Made by a program: the position numbers and the translations under genes. From the NCBI GenBank assembly GCA_001898995.1, contig MKVZ01000016.1, forward strand, positions 1 through 64,000: a stretch of 64,000 nucleotides of DNA, written 5' to 3'. A model generated the notes under the pieces. That model was not told where the DNA came from. It ran no database searches and saw only the letters and a list, made by a program, of their open reading frames with translations. This stretch comes from Rhizobiales bacterium 63-22. GTDB taxonomy: Bacteria > Pseudomonadota > Alphaproteobacteria > Rhizobiales > Rhizobiaceae. This document shows, piece after piece, positions 33,458 through 42,756 of this stretch (the first letter of the stretch is position 1; each line of letters opens with the position of its first letter).

Positions 33458-35344
33458 TCAAGCCTCCATGGCTTCCAGTTCGTCGATGATGCCCTCGATC
33501 ACCGACAGGCCCTTGGCCCAGAAGCCCGGATCGGAGGCATCGAGGCCGAACGGGGCCAGAAGCTCTTTGTGGTGCTTGGTGCCGCCCGCCTTCAGCATGT
33601 CGAAATATTTCTGCTGAAAGCCTTTTTCCGAGTTTTGGTAGACCGCGTAGAGCGAGTTCACCAGACAGTCGCCGAAGGCATAGGCATAGACATAGAACGG
33701 CGAATGGATGAAATGCGGGATATAGGTCCAGAAGGTTTCATAACCCGGATTGAGATGCACCGCGTCGCCAAGGCTTTCGCGCTGCACGTCCATCCAGATT
33801 TCGCCGATGCGCTCGGCGGTGAGCTCGCCTTCGCGGCGCTCGGTGTGGACGCGGCGCTCGAACTGGTAGAAGGCGATCTGGCGCACCACCGTGTTGATCA
33901 TGTCTTCGGCCTTCTGTGCCAGCATGGCCTTGCGCTCGCGCTTGCCCTTCGTCTGGGCGAGAAGCGAGCGGAAGGTCAGCATTTCGCCGAAAACGGAGGC
34001 TGTTTCGGCCAGCGTCAGCGGCGTGCCGGCCATCAGCGCGCCCTGTCCGCCGGCCAGCACCTGATGCACGCCGTGGCCCAGTTCATGTGCCAGCGTCATC
34101 ACGTCGCGCGGCTTGCCCATATAGTTGAGGAGCACGTAAGGGTGCGCCGAAGGCACGGTCGGATGGGCGAAGGCGCCGGGCGCCTTGCCTGGACGGGCGG
34201 GGGCGTCGATCCAGTTCTTTTCGAAGAATTTTTTGGCGATCTCGGCCATTTCCGGCGCGAAGCCGCCATAGGCCGAAAGCACGGTCTCGCGCGCCTGGTC
34301 CCACGGAATCAGCGCCTGAGGCGTTTCCGGCAGCGGCGCGTTGCGGTCCCAGTTTTCGAGCTTTTCGAGGCCGAGCCACTTGGCCTTCAGCGCATAATAG
34401 CGGTGGGACAGGCGCGGATAAGCATTCTCGACGGCGCTCGCCAGCGCGTCCACCACCTCACGCTCGACGCGGTTGGCAAGGTGACGGTTGTCGGCGATGT
34501 CCTTGAAGCCGCGCCAGCGGTCGGAAATTTCCTTGTCCTTGGCCAGTGTGTTGGTGATCAGCGTGAAGGTGCGCAGGTTGGCGCCGAAGGTTTTCGCCAG
34601 CGCCTCGGATGCCTTTTTGCGTAGCGCGCCGTCAGCGTCCTGCAGCAGGTTGAGCGTCTGCTCGATGGCCAGTTCCTCGCCGTCCACATCGAACCGCAGC
34701 CCGGCAATGGTTTCATCGAACAGCCGGTTCCATGCGCTGTAGCCGGTGACGGACTTCTCGTGGAAAAGCTGCTCCAGCCTGTCATCGAGCTGATAAGGCT
34801 TGTCGAGCCTGAGGTCGGTCAGCCATGGGCGGTAATGGCCGATGGCGGCATTGGTGTCCATGGCCGTTTCCAGCACGGCATCGTCGATGCGGTTGAGTTC
34901 GAGGCTGAAGAAGATCAGATGCGTGCTGGCGTCGGTCAGCTTCTGCTGCACGTCACCGAAAAGCTTCATGCGCTTCGGATCGGTCGTGTCGCCGTAATAA
35001 TAGAGGCCGGCATAGGAGCCGATGCGGCCCATCAGTTCGTCCAGCGCCTCGAATTCCTTTATGGCCTCTGCGAAGCGGCCGCCCTGCGGCTTCGCCGCTT
35101 CCTCACCGAGCTTGCCCTTCCAGCGTTCCTCGAAGGTTCTGGAATCCTGCATTGCCTTTTCGATATCCCGGCTCAGTTCCGGGCCGTCCGGCGAGGGATA
35201 GAGATCGGCAAGGTTCCATTCGGGCAGGCGACCGAGATCGGCCTTGCCCGCGGCTGCGGTATCGGCGGAGGCATGGGCAGGGAAGGCGGGCGCAAAACTG
35301 CCGGAAATGGCCGCGGACGGGATGATGTGTGAAAAACGGGTCAT
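33458..35344 (-). CDS. pepF: Oligoendopeptidase F, M3 metallopeptidase
   Basis: A 628-residue zinc peptidase. The active-site HELGH is in MTLAHELGHGVHQVLAG, with downstream ETASVFGEML providing the third ligand. The N-terminal oligopeptidase domain and the C-terminal YVYAYAFGDCLVNSLY segment fit PepF/M3B. The first ~30 residues look signal-like (AAISGSFAPAFPAHASA), which is unusual for an enzyme normally cytoplasmic. ATG 35344 has CAGGAG upstream. It degrades short oligopeptides. It lies upstream of pabB on the same strand with eight bases between them, so co-transcription is likely though the functions are unrelated. Confidence 0.9.
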   Translation of the reverse strand: MTRFSHIIPSAAISGSFAPAFPAHASADTAAAGKADLGRLPEWNLADLYPSPDGPELSRDIEKAMQDSRTFEERWKGKLGEEAAKPQGGRFAEAIKEFEALDELMGRIGSYAGLYYYGDTTDPKRMKLFGDVQQKLTDASTHLIFFSLELNRIDDAVLETAMDTNAAIGHYRPWLTDLRLDKPYQLDDRLEQLFHEKSVTGYSAWNRLFDETIAGLRFDVDGEELAIEQTLNLLQDADGALRKKASEALAKTFGANLRTFTLITNTLAKDKEISDRWRGFKDIADNRHLANRVEREVVDALASAVENAYPRLSHRYYALKAKWLGLEKLENWDRNAPLPETPQALIPWDQARETVLSAYGGFAPEMAEIAKKFFEKNWIDAPARPGKAPGAFAHPTVPSAHPYVLLNYMGKPRDVMTLAHELGHGVHQVLAGGQGALMAGTPLTLAETASVFGEMLTFRSLLAQTKGKRERKAMLAQKAEDMINTVVRQIAFYQFERRVHTERREGELTAERIGEIWMDVQRESLGDAVHLNPGYETFWTYIPHFIHSPFYVYAYAFGDCLVNSLYAVYQNSEKGFQQKYFDMLKAGGTKHHKELLAPFGLDASDPGFWAKGLSVIEGIIDELEAMEA

Positions 35345-35660
35345 GAACTTCTCCTGTCGCCCCTCTCTTCGCGCCGTCCTTTTCGCATGTCTTTCGAGGA
35401 TCGCCAAGAGGCGGAACGGGCAAGTGCCAACCGGCACGCTTCGGTCCCCGCGGCGCGCGATTTATTTCCGAAGGTGCGAAAACTGTTATTTCCGAACGGG
35501 TGAAAACTGGCGATATCCTTCTTTTGCCGCTTGCATTGGAGCGCGGCGTGGCGCCAGATTAACATATGCTCAGGAGATGGGTTTCTTAAATGAATGGATG
35601 TTCCAGCGGTGCGGGCGTGAAGGCGCAGGCCGGCGATGGTCGTTTCCGCGATGACCGGCG

Positions 35661-37166
35661 ATGAGCCCGCGTGTTCTCATAGCGGATGACGATCCGGCGC
35701 AGCGGCGCCATATAGAGGCGGTCGTGCTGCGGCTCGGTTACCGCACCATTCTGGCCGATGGCGGCGTGGGCGCGCTCGGCTTCGCGACGCAGCGCAAGGA
35801 CATCGCGCTGATTCTGCTCGACCTCGCAATGCCCGACATGGACGGGCTCACGGTGCTGGCGCGCATGCGCGAGGCGGGTGTTGCCACGCCGGTGATCGCG
35901 CTGGCGCGGGAAGGGGAACTGGCGGGCGCCATGCAGGCGGTGCGGCTGGGCGCGCTCGACTTCGTGACGCGACCGGCCTCGGCTGAACGGCTCCAGCTTT
36001 CCGTCGCCAACGCCCTCAAGCTCGACACGCTGGCGCGCGAGGTCCGGCGCGGACGCTCGCTGCGCTCGCATCTGTCGCTTGCGGATTTTACCGCGCGCAG
36101 CCCGGATATGGAGCGGGTGCTGATCGGCGCCCGGCGGGCGGCGCCGCTCGATGCGCCGTTGCTTATCGAAGGCGAGCCGGGCACCGGAAAGGAAGCGCTG
36201 GCGCGGGCGGTCTGCGCCGCGAGCGTGCGTGCGCACGGCCCCTTCGTCACGGTAGATTGCCGCGCGCTGACGGCGGAGAATGCCGACCGGGTTCTGTTCG
36301 GCACCGGCAAGGACGGGGCGGCTGGCAAGCTTTCGACAGCCGGAGGCGGCACGCTCTTTCTCAACGAGGTTGGCGCGCTTCCCCGCGCTATACAGGGAAG
36401 GCTACTCACCGCCCTGCAACCGGGGTCGTGTGGAGCCCGTGTCATGGCTTCCTCCACCGTTCCGCTTTCGCATATGGTCGATACGGGCCAGTTCCATGCC
36501 GGGCTGGCACGGCTGCTCGGTTCGTTTTCGCTGGCCGTGCCGCCGCTGCGCGATCGTGTCGAGGACATTTCGCAACTGGTTCACCATTTCACGATGCGCT
36601 ATGCGGCCGAGGAACGGCGCAGCCATATCGCCGGGGTTGCGCCGCAGGTGACGGAGCGGCTGAAGACCTGCCGCTGGCCGGGCAATGTGCGTGAACTGAA
36701 GAACGCGGTCTTCCGCGCCGTGCTTCTGTGCGACGGGCGCGAACTGACCATGACGGATTTCCCCGAACTGGCACATGAACAAGGCGGCTGGGTGCAGGGC
36801 GCTTCCGGGAATGGGATGATACTGCCGGCGCAGCGGATCGCCGGCGGCGCCGTTCGGGCCGCGGAGGCGGGTGCGGGACTGATTCCGGGCATCGATGCCG
36901 ATGGTGAGGTGCGTACGCTTGCCTCTGCCGAAGAAGAAATAATCCGTTTCGCCATGGCGCATTACGACGGGCAGATCAGTGCGGTCGCGCGCCGGCTCGG
37001 CATCGGGCGCACGACGCTTTACCGCAAGCTGAAGGAATATGGCATTGATGCGGCGGCGGCTCCGAACGGGCAGGTGAAAAACGCGGCGGACTTGCCGGTC
37101 GGCGGTCCGCAATCCGCTGCCATGAATGATCATAATCGTAAATTATTGAATTTTCGTCGTTTATAA
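35661..37166 (+). CDS. NtrC-family response regulator with a degenerate AAA+ domain
   Basis: A 501-residue protein. The receiver domain (1-120) has Asp54 in LLDLAMPDMDG; a normally phosphorylated Lys-containing KP loop is replaced by RPASAE. The AAA+ domain (about 140-350) keeps Walker A GEPGTGKEAL. It lacks GAFTGA, the sigma-54 contact loop, and the usual FRxDLYYRL arginine-finger segment (here FHAGLARLLGSFSL); the Walker B-like strand reads GTLFLNEVG. A Fis-type HTH near 445-470 (SAVARRLGIGRTTLYRKLKE) is followed by a ~30-residue tail. It likely binds DNA but probably cannot remodel sigma-54 polymerase. The partner kinase is not in the window. Confidence 0.8.
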   Translation: MSPRVLIADDDPAQRRHIEAVVLRLGYRTILADGGVGALGFATQRKDIALILLDLAMPDMDGLTVLARMREAGVATPVIALAREGELAGAMQAVRLGALDFVTRPASAERLQLSVANALKLDTLAREVRRGRSLRSHLSLADFTARSPDMERVLIGARRAAPLDAPLLIEGEPGTGKEALARAVCAASVRAHGPFVTVDCRALTAENADRVLFGTGKDGAAGKLSTAGGGTLFLNEVGALPRAIQGRLLTALQPGSCGARVMASSTVPLSHMVDTGQFHAGLARLLGSFSLAVPPLRDRVEDISQLVHHFTMRYAAEERRSHIAGVAPQVTERLKTCRWPGNVRELKNAVFRAVLLCDGRELTMTDFPELAHEQGGWVQGASGNGMILPAQRIAGGAVRAAEAGAGLIPGIDADGEVRTLASAEEEIIRFAMAHYDGQISAVARRLGIGRTTLYRKLKEYGIDAAAAPNGQVKNAADLPVGGPQSAAMNDHNRKLLNFRRL

Positions 37167-37414
37167 TTGCAACGTCGTCGGCGTTCGGGCTACGAACGCC
37201 ACGGAAAGTCTGTTAATAGTTTTTTTACCACAATGAAAATAGATGCGTGACTGTGTCTTTTTTGCCATGGTGTTTCCGCATTTGTTGTTCACTAAGCTGT
37301 GATTAACCAATCCATCCGACAATCGGTTGCGCCGGTATTCGGGAAAGAATCCGCCCCGGCAAGCAGGGCCGGAGCGCCTCGGAAGCGGACGAAACGATAA
37401 AGCGATACGACTCG

Positions 37415-39247
37415 ATGAACAGCATGTGGATCCTGACAAGGGGCCTGAAAGCCGGTTTCGCGAAGCTGCAGGCGCAAGCACGGCAGGCCGTACATGTCCG
37501 TCCGTTCGTTTCGCTCTGCCTTGCCGTTGCCGCGCTCATGCTGGCATTCTTTCCGTCGCAGGCTTCGGCCGAAACCCGTGCCCTCAAACTCTATTACATC
37601 CATACCGGCGAAAAGGCCGAGATCGCTTTCAAGAGGAACGGGCGCTACCTGCCCGACGGTCTGAAGCGTCTCAACGTGTTCCTGCGCGACTGGCGCCATA
37701 ACGAGCCGACCCGCATGGATCCGCGCCTGTTCGACCTTATCTGGCAGGTCTATCGCGCTTCGGGATCGCATGACTATATCCATGTCGTTTCCGCCTATCG
37801 CTCGCCGGCTACCAACGCCTTCCTGCGCTCCACCACGCGCGGCGTCGCCAAGAAGAGCCAGCACATGCTCGGCCATGCGATGGACTTCTTCATCCCCGGC
37901 GTTCCGCTTTCCCGGCTGCGCGCCATCGGCATGCGCTTCCAGATTGGCGGCGTCGGCTATTATCCGCGTTCCGGCTCGCCCTTCGTGCATATGGATGTCG
38001 GCAATGTGCGCCACTGGCCGCGCATGAGCCGGCGCGAACTGCTCGCGCTGTTCCCGGACGGCAAGACCGTGCATATTCCAAGCGACGGTAAGCCGTTGCC
38101 GGGCTACGAGGCGGCGCTCGCCATGGTCGAGCGCAACCGTGCTGCTTCCGGGGCCGGCGTCATGGTTGCCGGCAACACGTCTTCTCCGCGCCGTAAGTCC
38201 TTGCTGGCCGCGCTTTTCGGCGGCGGGGGAGCGGACGAGGCGGAGGACAACAGCGACGAGGGCGGCAGCGCTCCCGCTCCGCGTGCCGACCGCGCGATTC
38301 CGGTCAGGCAAGCGCCGGCGACGGTTCCCCAGCAGCGCGCCGCGCCGAATGAACCGCTGGTCGCCGCGCTGCCCGCGCGCGACGCGCCGGTGCCGATGCA
38401 GGCGCCGCGGCCCGATGTCGGTCTCGACGATCAGGCACCGGCTGCGGCTCCGGTGACCGCTCTCGCCAATATCCCGATCCCGGCGCGCAAGCCCTTGATG
38501 CCGGGGCAGGACCCGGTGGCGCTCGCTTCGGCCGATCAGCCTGCGGAGGAAGGCATACCGCTTGCGATGAACGGCTTCGTGCCGATCCCGACCGCGCGTC
38601 CCGATCAGAACGGCGGCGAACGTGCCCTCGCGGCGGCGATCGTTCCCGCGCCGCGTCCCGAGCTTCCGGATGAACAGAACAATGCGCCGGCGCCGGATCC
38701 GATCGCCGCGTTGGTCAACAGCCAGCAGCAAACCGCCGGCGTCGCGCCCGCGAACGAAGGGGCGGTCGCGCAAGCGCCGCAACTGGCGATGGTCTCGGCG
38801 AAGGACAGCGGTAAGGATGCGGGCGGAGAACTGATCGCGCCGCCGCCTGACGATCATTACGATATCGCCGCGCGGCTCAATCCGGCTCCGGCGACGCGGA
38901 CGCCCGCCAGCCGTGGCCACGCGCTATCGGTGGGCCGTTCCGTCGATACCGGCGTACGTACCACGGCCAAGAGCGGGCGCTATGCCGTGAGGGCCGCCGC
39001 CAGACCGCGCGCCGTGCTGCGGCCCGCCGCGATACCGGCCTCCGAAGTTGCCATGTCGGCGGAGCCGGTGGCGCGTAACGTGCCGGCCACGAATCCGGTG
39101 CTGCGCAACGAGGCGCTGCGTTCCGCTCCGACGATGGTTTACACGGCCGGTTTCCAGCGCGGCGATCTGCCGAGCGCGCGCGCCGACAAATTCACCGGCA
39201 ATGCCGTCACATTCCTGACGGTGGCGAAGTTCACCGCCACCAACTGA
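37415..39247 (+). CDS. DUF882/M15-type murein endopeptidase with a long Pro/Ala-rich tail
   Basis: A 610-residue protein. An N-terminal signal or anchor (FVSLCLAVAALMLAFFPSQA) precedes a DUF882 (MepK/YcbK-like) domain at about residues 60-210. The zinc ligands are in KKSQHMLGHAMDFF and FVHMDVGNVRHW, with VVSAYRSPATN upstream. The remaining ~390 residues are low-complexity Pro/Ala/Arg with recurring PAPRP and IPIPARKP motifs, unusual against the ~180-residue enteric MepK. It probably cleaves peptidoglycan cross-links, with the tail spanning or binding envelope polymers. Confidence 0.85.
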   Translation: MNSMWILTRGLKAGFAKLQAQARQAVHVRPFVSLCLAVAALMLAFFPSQASAETRALKLYYIHTGEKAEIAFKRNGRYLPDGLKRLNVFLRDWRHNEPTRMDPRLFDLIWQVYRASGSHDYIHVVSAYRSPATNAFLRSTTRGVAKKSQHMLGHAMDFFIPGVPLSRLRAIGMRFQIGGVGYYPRSGSPFVHMDVGNVRHWPRMSRRELLALFPDGKTVHIPSDGKPLPGYEAALAMVERNRAASGAGVMVAGNTSSPRRKSLLAALFGGGGADEAEDNSDEGGSAPAPRADRAIPVRQAPATVPQQRAAPNEPLVAALPARDAPVPMQAPRPDVGLDDQAPAAAPVTALANIPIPARKPLMPGQDPVALASADQPAEEGIPLAMNGFVPIPTARPDQNGGERALAAAIVPAPRPELPDEQNNAPAPDPIAALVNSQQQTAGVAPANEGAVAQAPQLAMVSAKDSGKDAGGELIAPPPDDHYDIAARLNPAPATRTPASRGHALSVGRSVDTGVRTTAKSGRYAVRAAARPRAVLRPAAIPASEVAMSAEPVARNVPATNPVLRNEALRSAPTMVYTAGFQRGDLPSARADKFTGNAVTFLTVAKFTATN

Positions 39248-39259
39248 TCGGAAATATTG

Positions 39260-39895
39260 TCAGGCCAGCTTTGCCGCTTCGGCGGCGAGTTTCGTGATGC
39301 CGCCCCAGTCGCCCGCTTCCAGCAATTCCTTCGGCGCCACCCATGAACCGCCGACGCAGACCACGTTCGGCAGGGAAAGATAGGCTTTGGCGTTGGCGAG
39401 GCTTATACCTCCGGTCGGGCAGAAGAAGGTGCCGGCGAGCGGCGAGGCCATCGCCTTGAGGAAGGACGCGCCGCCGGCTTGCTCGGCGGGGAAGAATTTC
39501 AGATAGGTATAGCCTTCCTCGCGCAGGGCGAGCATCTCCCCCGGCGTGATGGCGGCCGGCAGCAGCGGCACTGCGCTGTCATTGGCGGCGTCGATGATCT
39601 GCCGGGTCGCGCCGGGGCTGACGATGAAGCGCGCGCCGGCCTTCGCCGCTTCGTCATACTGTTTCGCGTTGAGGATGGTGCCCGCGCCGACGATTGCCTC
39701 CGGCACCTCCTGCGCCACCGCGCGGATGGCGTCGAGCGCGGCGGCAGTGCGCAGCGTGATCTCGATGGCCGGCAGGCCGCCCTTGGCCAGCGCCCGCGCC
39801 AGCGGCACGGCATGCTCCACCTTGTCGATCAGCAGCACCGGAATGACCGGCTGGCCTTTCAGGACGGGGACGAGAAGATCGGTTTTCTGCGACAT
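39260..39895 (-). CDS. eda: KDPG/KHG aldolase
   Basis: A 211-residue class I aldolase of the Entner-Doudoroff pathway, splitting 2-keto-3-deoxy-6-phosphogluconate to pyruvate and glyceraldehyde-3-phosphate. The catalytic Glu is in AIEITLRT, the Schiff-base Lys in TYLKFFPAE, and IVGAGTIL and FCPTGGISL are typical. Length is normal. The stop codon converges on the DUF882 gene with 12 bases between. No other Entner-Doudoroff genes are in the window. Confidence 0.93.
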   Translation of the reverse strand: MSQKTDLLVPVLKGQPVIPVLLIDKVEHAVPLARALAKGGLPAIEITLRTAAALDAIRAVAQEVPEAIVGAGTILNAKQYDEAAKAGARFIVSPGATRQIIDAANDSAVPLLPAAITPGEMLALREEGYTYLKFFPAEQAGGASFLKAMASPLAGTFFCPTGGISLANAKAYLSLPNVVCVGGSWVAPKELLEAGDWGGITKLAAEAAKLA

Positions 39896-39950
39896 GACTT
39901 TGCTCTATTGCTGGGCTCGATTGCGGGAAAATGGACGGATAAACCGATTT

Positions 39951-39983
39951 AAAACCCCGGCGGCGATTTGTCCACCGCCGGGG
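39951..39983 (-). terminator. Terminator of the muramidase gene
   Basis: CCCCGGCGG and CCGCCGGGG form a 9-bp stem; read on the minus strand it is followed by TTTTAAAT. Confidence 0.75.
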
Positions 39984-40001
39984 CAGCGTTCGGTATGCGG
40001 T

Positions 40002-40610
40002 TCACGCCGCCTTTTGCGGACTGAAGCGGGCGTGCCAGCGCCGCCACGCCTCCGCCATGCGGGTGTCATACCGGTTACGGGCGAAGGCGGGGCCGTTATA
40101 GCGCCGGGCGAAGCCGCGCCAGTCATGCGCGCGCAGCAGGCCGGCGAGTCCGGCCTTGTCGATATAGCGCAGCATCAGTTGCACCTGACCGACCACCGAG
40201 CCCCGCGCCTCGGCCACCATTGCCTTGACGCTTTCATAGCCGAGCCATTGCCAATGGGCGCCCATGACCTGCCCCAGACCCCAAGAGGTCGATTCCAGCG
40301 CCGCCTTGGGATTGAGCCCCATGGCGCGTTCCAAGAGCAGCCAGCGCTCGGCCTGCACCGCCGGATTGCGGATCGCGCCCGCTTCAGGCGCGGATAGTCC
40401 ATGCTTGCGCGCATAATCGCGGATGCGCCCCGAAAGCCTGCGGTCGAAATAATGACCTTCGAAGCGAATCGCCGGTTCCTTCCGTCCTTCCACGGTAAAG
40501 AGCGCGCAACCGCCGCTCTCCACCTCGGCCACCGCCAGCAATGCCGCCGGATCGAGGCCCGCTTCCGTGGCCATTACGGTCAGGGCCTCTATCGTCTTGT
40601 CATCGAACAT
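40002..40610 (-). CDS. N-acetylmuramidase domain protein (DUF3380-like)
   Basis: A 202-residue protein matching the N-acetylmuramidase domain found in phage endolysins and some chromosomal autolysins. The catalytic Glu is likely in AVAEVESGG; GRKEPAIRFEGHYFDRRL and ALESTSWGLGQVMGAHW are family-like. There is no signal peptide and no holin or other phage gene nearby. A domesticated phage lysin or a peptidoglycan remodeller exported by another route are both possible. It is a single gene with its own terminator. Confidence 0.75.
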   Translation of the reverse strand: MFDDKTIEALTVMATEAGLDPAALLAVAEVESGGCALFTVEGRKEPAIRFEGHYFDRRLSGRIRDYARKHGLSAPEAGAIRNPAVQAERWLLLERAMGLNPKAALESTSWGLGQVMGAHWQWLGYESVKAMVAEARGSVVGQVQLMLRYIDKAGLAGLLRAHDWRGFARRYNGPAFARNRYDTRMAEAWRRWHARFSPQKAA

Positions 40611-40742
40611 ATGCTTTTCCTTCCGCTTGCGGTTTCAGCGGAGGTATTTTCGCGCCATTCGGGCGAGGGAGGATAAGTTTACCGAAAAAACCGGAAACGC
40701 GGCGGCTTGAAATCGCCGGCTTCGGGGATTAGTCGAGTTTAA

Positions 40743-41681
40743 ATGCTGGAAAAGACCGGAACGATGCACAATACGCCTTTCACCGTCGTCGCCCTCTATT
40801 GCTTCGCGCCGCTGCCGCATTATGAAAGCCTGCGCGAGCCGCTCGCGAAGCTGTGCTGCGCCAGCGGCATCAAGGGCACGCTGCTTCTGGCGGCGGAAGG
40901 CATCAACGGCACCGTGGCCGGCACGGCGCAGGCCATCGAAAAGCTTGTCGGGCACATCACGGCCATTCCGGGCCTCGGTCAGCCGGAACTCAAATATTCC
41001 CATGCCGCCGAAATGCCCTTCCACCGCATGAAGGTGCGGCTGAAGCGCGAGATCGTCACCATGGGCGTCGAAGGCATCGACCCGCTGAAAAGCGTAGGAA
41101 CCTATGTCGCGCCGCGCGACTGGAACGCGCTGATCGCCGACGAGGACACGGTGGTGATCGATACCCGCAACGATTACGAATATGCCATCGGCACCTTCGA
41201 AGGCGCGATCGACCCCCGGACGAAGTCCTTTCGCGAGTTTCCGGACTGGGTCGAGGAGAATCGCGACCGGCTGGAGGGGAAGAAGATCGCCATGTTCTGC
41301 ACCGGCGGCATACGCTGCGAGAAGGCGACCGCTTTCGTCAAGGGACTGGGCTTCGATGAGGTCTATCACCTCAAGGGCGGCATATTGAAATACCTGGAAG
41401 AGGTGCCGCGCGAGGAAAGCCTCTGGCGGGGGGACTGTTTCGTGTTCGACGAGCGCGTGGCGGTCGGCCACGGGCTTGCCGAAAGCGATGTGGAGCTTTG
41501 CCGCGCCTGCCGTCGCCCGCTCACGCCCGCGGACCGGCTGTCGTCCTTTTACGAGGAAGGTGTGTCCTGCACCGGTTGCTATAGTGAGCGCAGCCCGGAA
41601 GACCGCGCCCGCTATGCCGAGCGCCAGAAGCAGGTGCGGCTTGCCGGACAGCGCGGCGGGCGCAGGCATATCGGCAGTTGA
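40743..41681 (+). CDS. trhO: tRNA uridine-34 hydroxylase, rhodanese family
   Basis: A 312-residue TrhO/YceA-type protein that oxidises U34 of certain tRNAs to 5-hydroxyuridine. An N-terminal acylphosphatase-like region ([16 protein letters not shown]) precedes a rhodanese domain with the Cys loop [13 protein letters not shown]-terminal cysteine pair set ([14 protein letters not shown]) follows. The start at 40743 or 40764 (MHNTPF) is unresolved because neither has a strong ribosome binding site. It is divergent from the muramidase gene. Confidence 0.9.
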   Translation: MLEKTGTMHNTPFTVVALYCFAPLPHYESLREPLAKLCCASGIKGTLLLAAEGINGTVAGTAQAIEKLVGHITAIPGLGQPELKYSHAAEMPFHRMKVRLKREIVTMGVEGIDPLKSVGTYVAPRDWNALIADEDTVVIDTRNDYEYAIGTFEGAIDPRTKSFREFPDWVEENRDRLEGKKIAMFCTGGIRCEKATAFVKGLGFDEVYHLKGGILKYLEEVPREESLWRGDCFVFDERVAVGHGLAESDVELCRACRRPLTPADRLSSFYEEGVSCTGCYSERSPEDRARYAERQKQVRLAGQRGGRRHIGS

Positions 41682-41998
41682 CCATCGGTCCTGATGCCGC
41701 ATCGTCGCATGCAAGACTAGCCAAACCGATTTTGCCGCATTATGGTGGCCACGTTTTCGGAACGATCTGAATTCGTTGCGGAAATCCGGGGCGGCTTTTG
41801 CATGGACGCCCGTGTCAGCCAAGGGTCTTGACGGCATCCGGGTCGCGTTTGCCTCCATCATGCCCATCATCGCAAGCATGGCATCGGACCGGAAGGTGGA
41901 AACCGGTTTCCGGGTCATCCGATGCCTGAACAAAACAGCGCCGGTCTTTCCGGCGGGTGATGGTTTTTGCCCTCGATCGGGGCCAATGGAGGATAGTC
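41682..41998. promoter_or_regulatory. Upstream region of modABC
   Basis: This 317-base gap holds a palindromic repeat at 41881-41925 (GCATCGGACCGGAAGG...GGTCATCCGATGC; inner GGAAAC...GTTTCC). I do not see a clear ModE operator or molybdenum-cofactor riboswitch, but the region was only read by eye. GGAGG precedes the modA start. Confidence 0.4.
41881..41925. repeat. Intergenic palindromic repeat (single unit)
   Basis: GCATCGGA and TCCGATGC bound the unit, with inner GGAAACCGGTTTCC-like pairing. Same GCAT...ATGC design as the other dispersed copies. Confidence 0.55.
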
Positions 41999-42754
41999 AT
42001 GAAAAAATTGATCGCCGCATTTCTCGTCACGGTTGCGGCCTGCGCCGCGACGGCTGCCCAGGCCGCCGAAAAAGTGACGGTTTTCGCCGCCGCCAGCATG
42101 AAGGACGTGATCGAGCAGGCCGCCAAGGAATTCAAGGCCAAGGACGGCACGGAAGTGGTCGCTTCCTTCGCCTCGTCCTCGGTTCTTGCCAAGCAGATCG
42201 AGCAGGGCGCACCGGCGCAGATCTTCATTTCTGCCGATCTCGACTGGATGGATTACGCGCAGAAGGCCGGGACCATTGATGCGGCGACACGCAAGGTCAT
42301 CGCCGGCAATGCGCTGGTGATCGCCACGCAGAAGGGTACGCCGAAGGGTGATGCCAAGACGCTGCTCACCGCCGGCCGCTTCTCGATGGGCGATCCGTCC
42401 AATGTGCCTGCCGGCAAATACGCCAAGGCCGCGCTTGAAAAGCTTGACCTCTGGAAAACCGTGCAAAAGAATGCGGTGTTCGCGGAAAATGTCCGTGTGG
42501 CGCTGCAATATGTCAGCCGCGGCGAGGTGAAGGCAGGCATCGTCTATGCTTCCGACCGCATCGCCGCGCCGGACCTGATCGAGGCCTATCGCTTCCCGGC
42601 GTCGAGCCATGAGCCGATTCTCTATCCGGCGGCCCTCGTGCAGAAGAACGAGACGCCCGCCGCCAAGGCCTTCCTCGCCTTCCTCGAAAGCGATGCGGGG
42701 CAGAAGATCATAGCCGGCAAAGGCTTCGTCAAGGCCGCCGAGGTGTCCCAGTAA
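41999..42754 (+). CDS. modA: Molybdate ABC transporter, periplasmic binding protein
   Basis: A 251-residue protein. Its signal peptide (MKKLIAAFLVTVAACAATAAQA) precedes the family opening VTVFAAASMKDVIEQAAKEF. Ligand-binding positions are seen in SSSVLAKQIEQGAPAQIF, and AGIVYASDRIA lies in the second lobe. It captures molybdate (and tungstate) in the periplasm. ATG 41999 with GGAGG upstream is chosen over 41957. It is first gene of modABC, two bases from modB. Confidence 0.95.
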   Translation: MKKLIAAFLVTVAACAATAAQAAEKVTVFAAASMKDVIEQAAKEFKAKDGTEVVASFASSSVLAKQIEQGAPAQIFISADLDWMDYAQKAGTIDAATRKVIAGNALVIATQKGTPKGDAKTLLTAGRFSMGDPSNVPAGKYAKAALEKLDLWKTVQKNAVFAENVRVALQYVSRGEVKAGIVYASDRIAAPDLIEAYRFPASSHEPILYPAALVQKNETPAAKAFLAFLESDAGQKIIAGKGFVKAAEVSQ

Positions 42755-42756
42755 TC

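Noticed and set aside
37292..38920. 542-codon frame antisense to the DUF882 gene
   Set aside because: Arg-rich nonsense translation; the plus strand has signal peptide and zinc motifs.
41682..41998. Molybdenum-cofactor riboswitch or ModE operator upstream of modA
   Set aside because: No conserved block of either could be recognised by eye; only a dispersed palindrome was evident.
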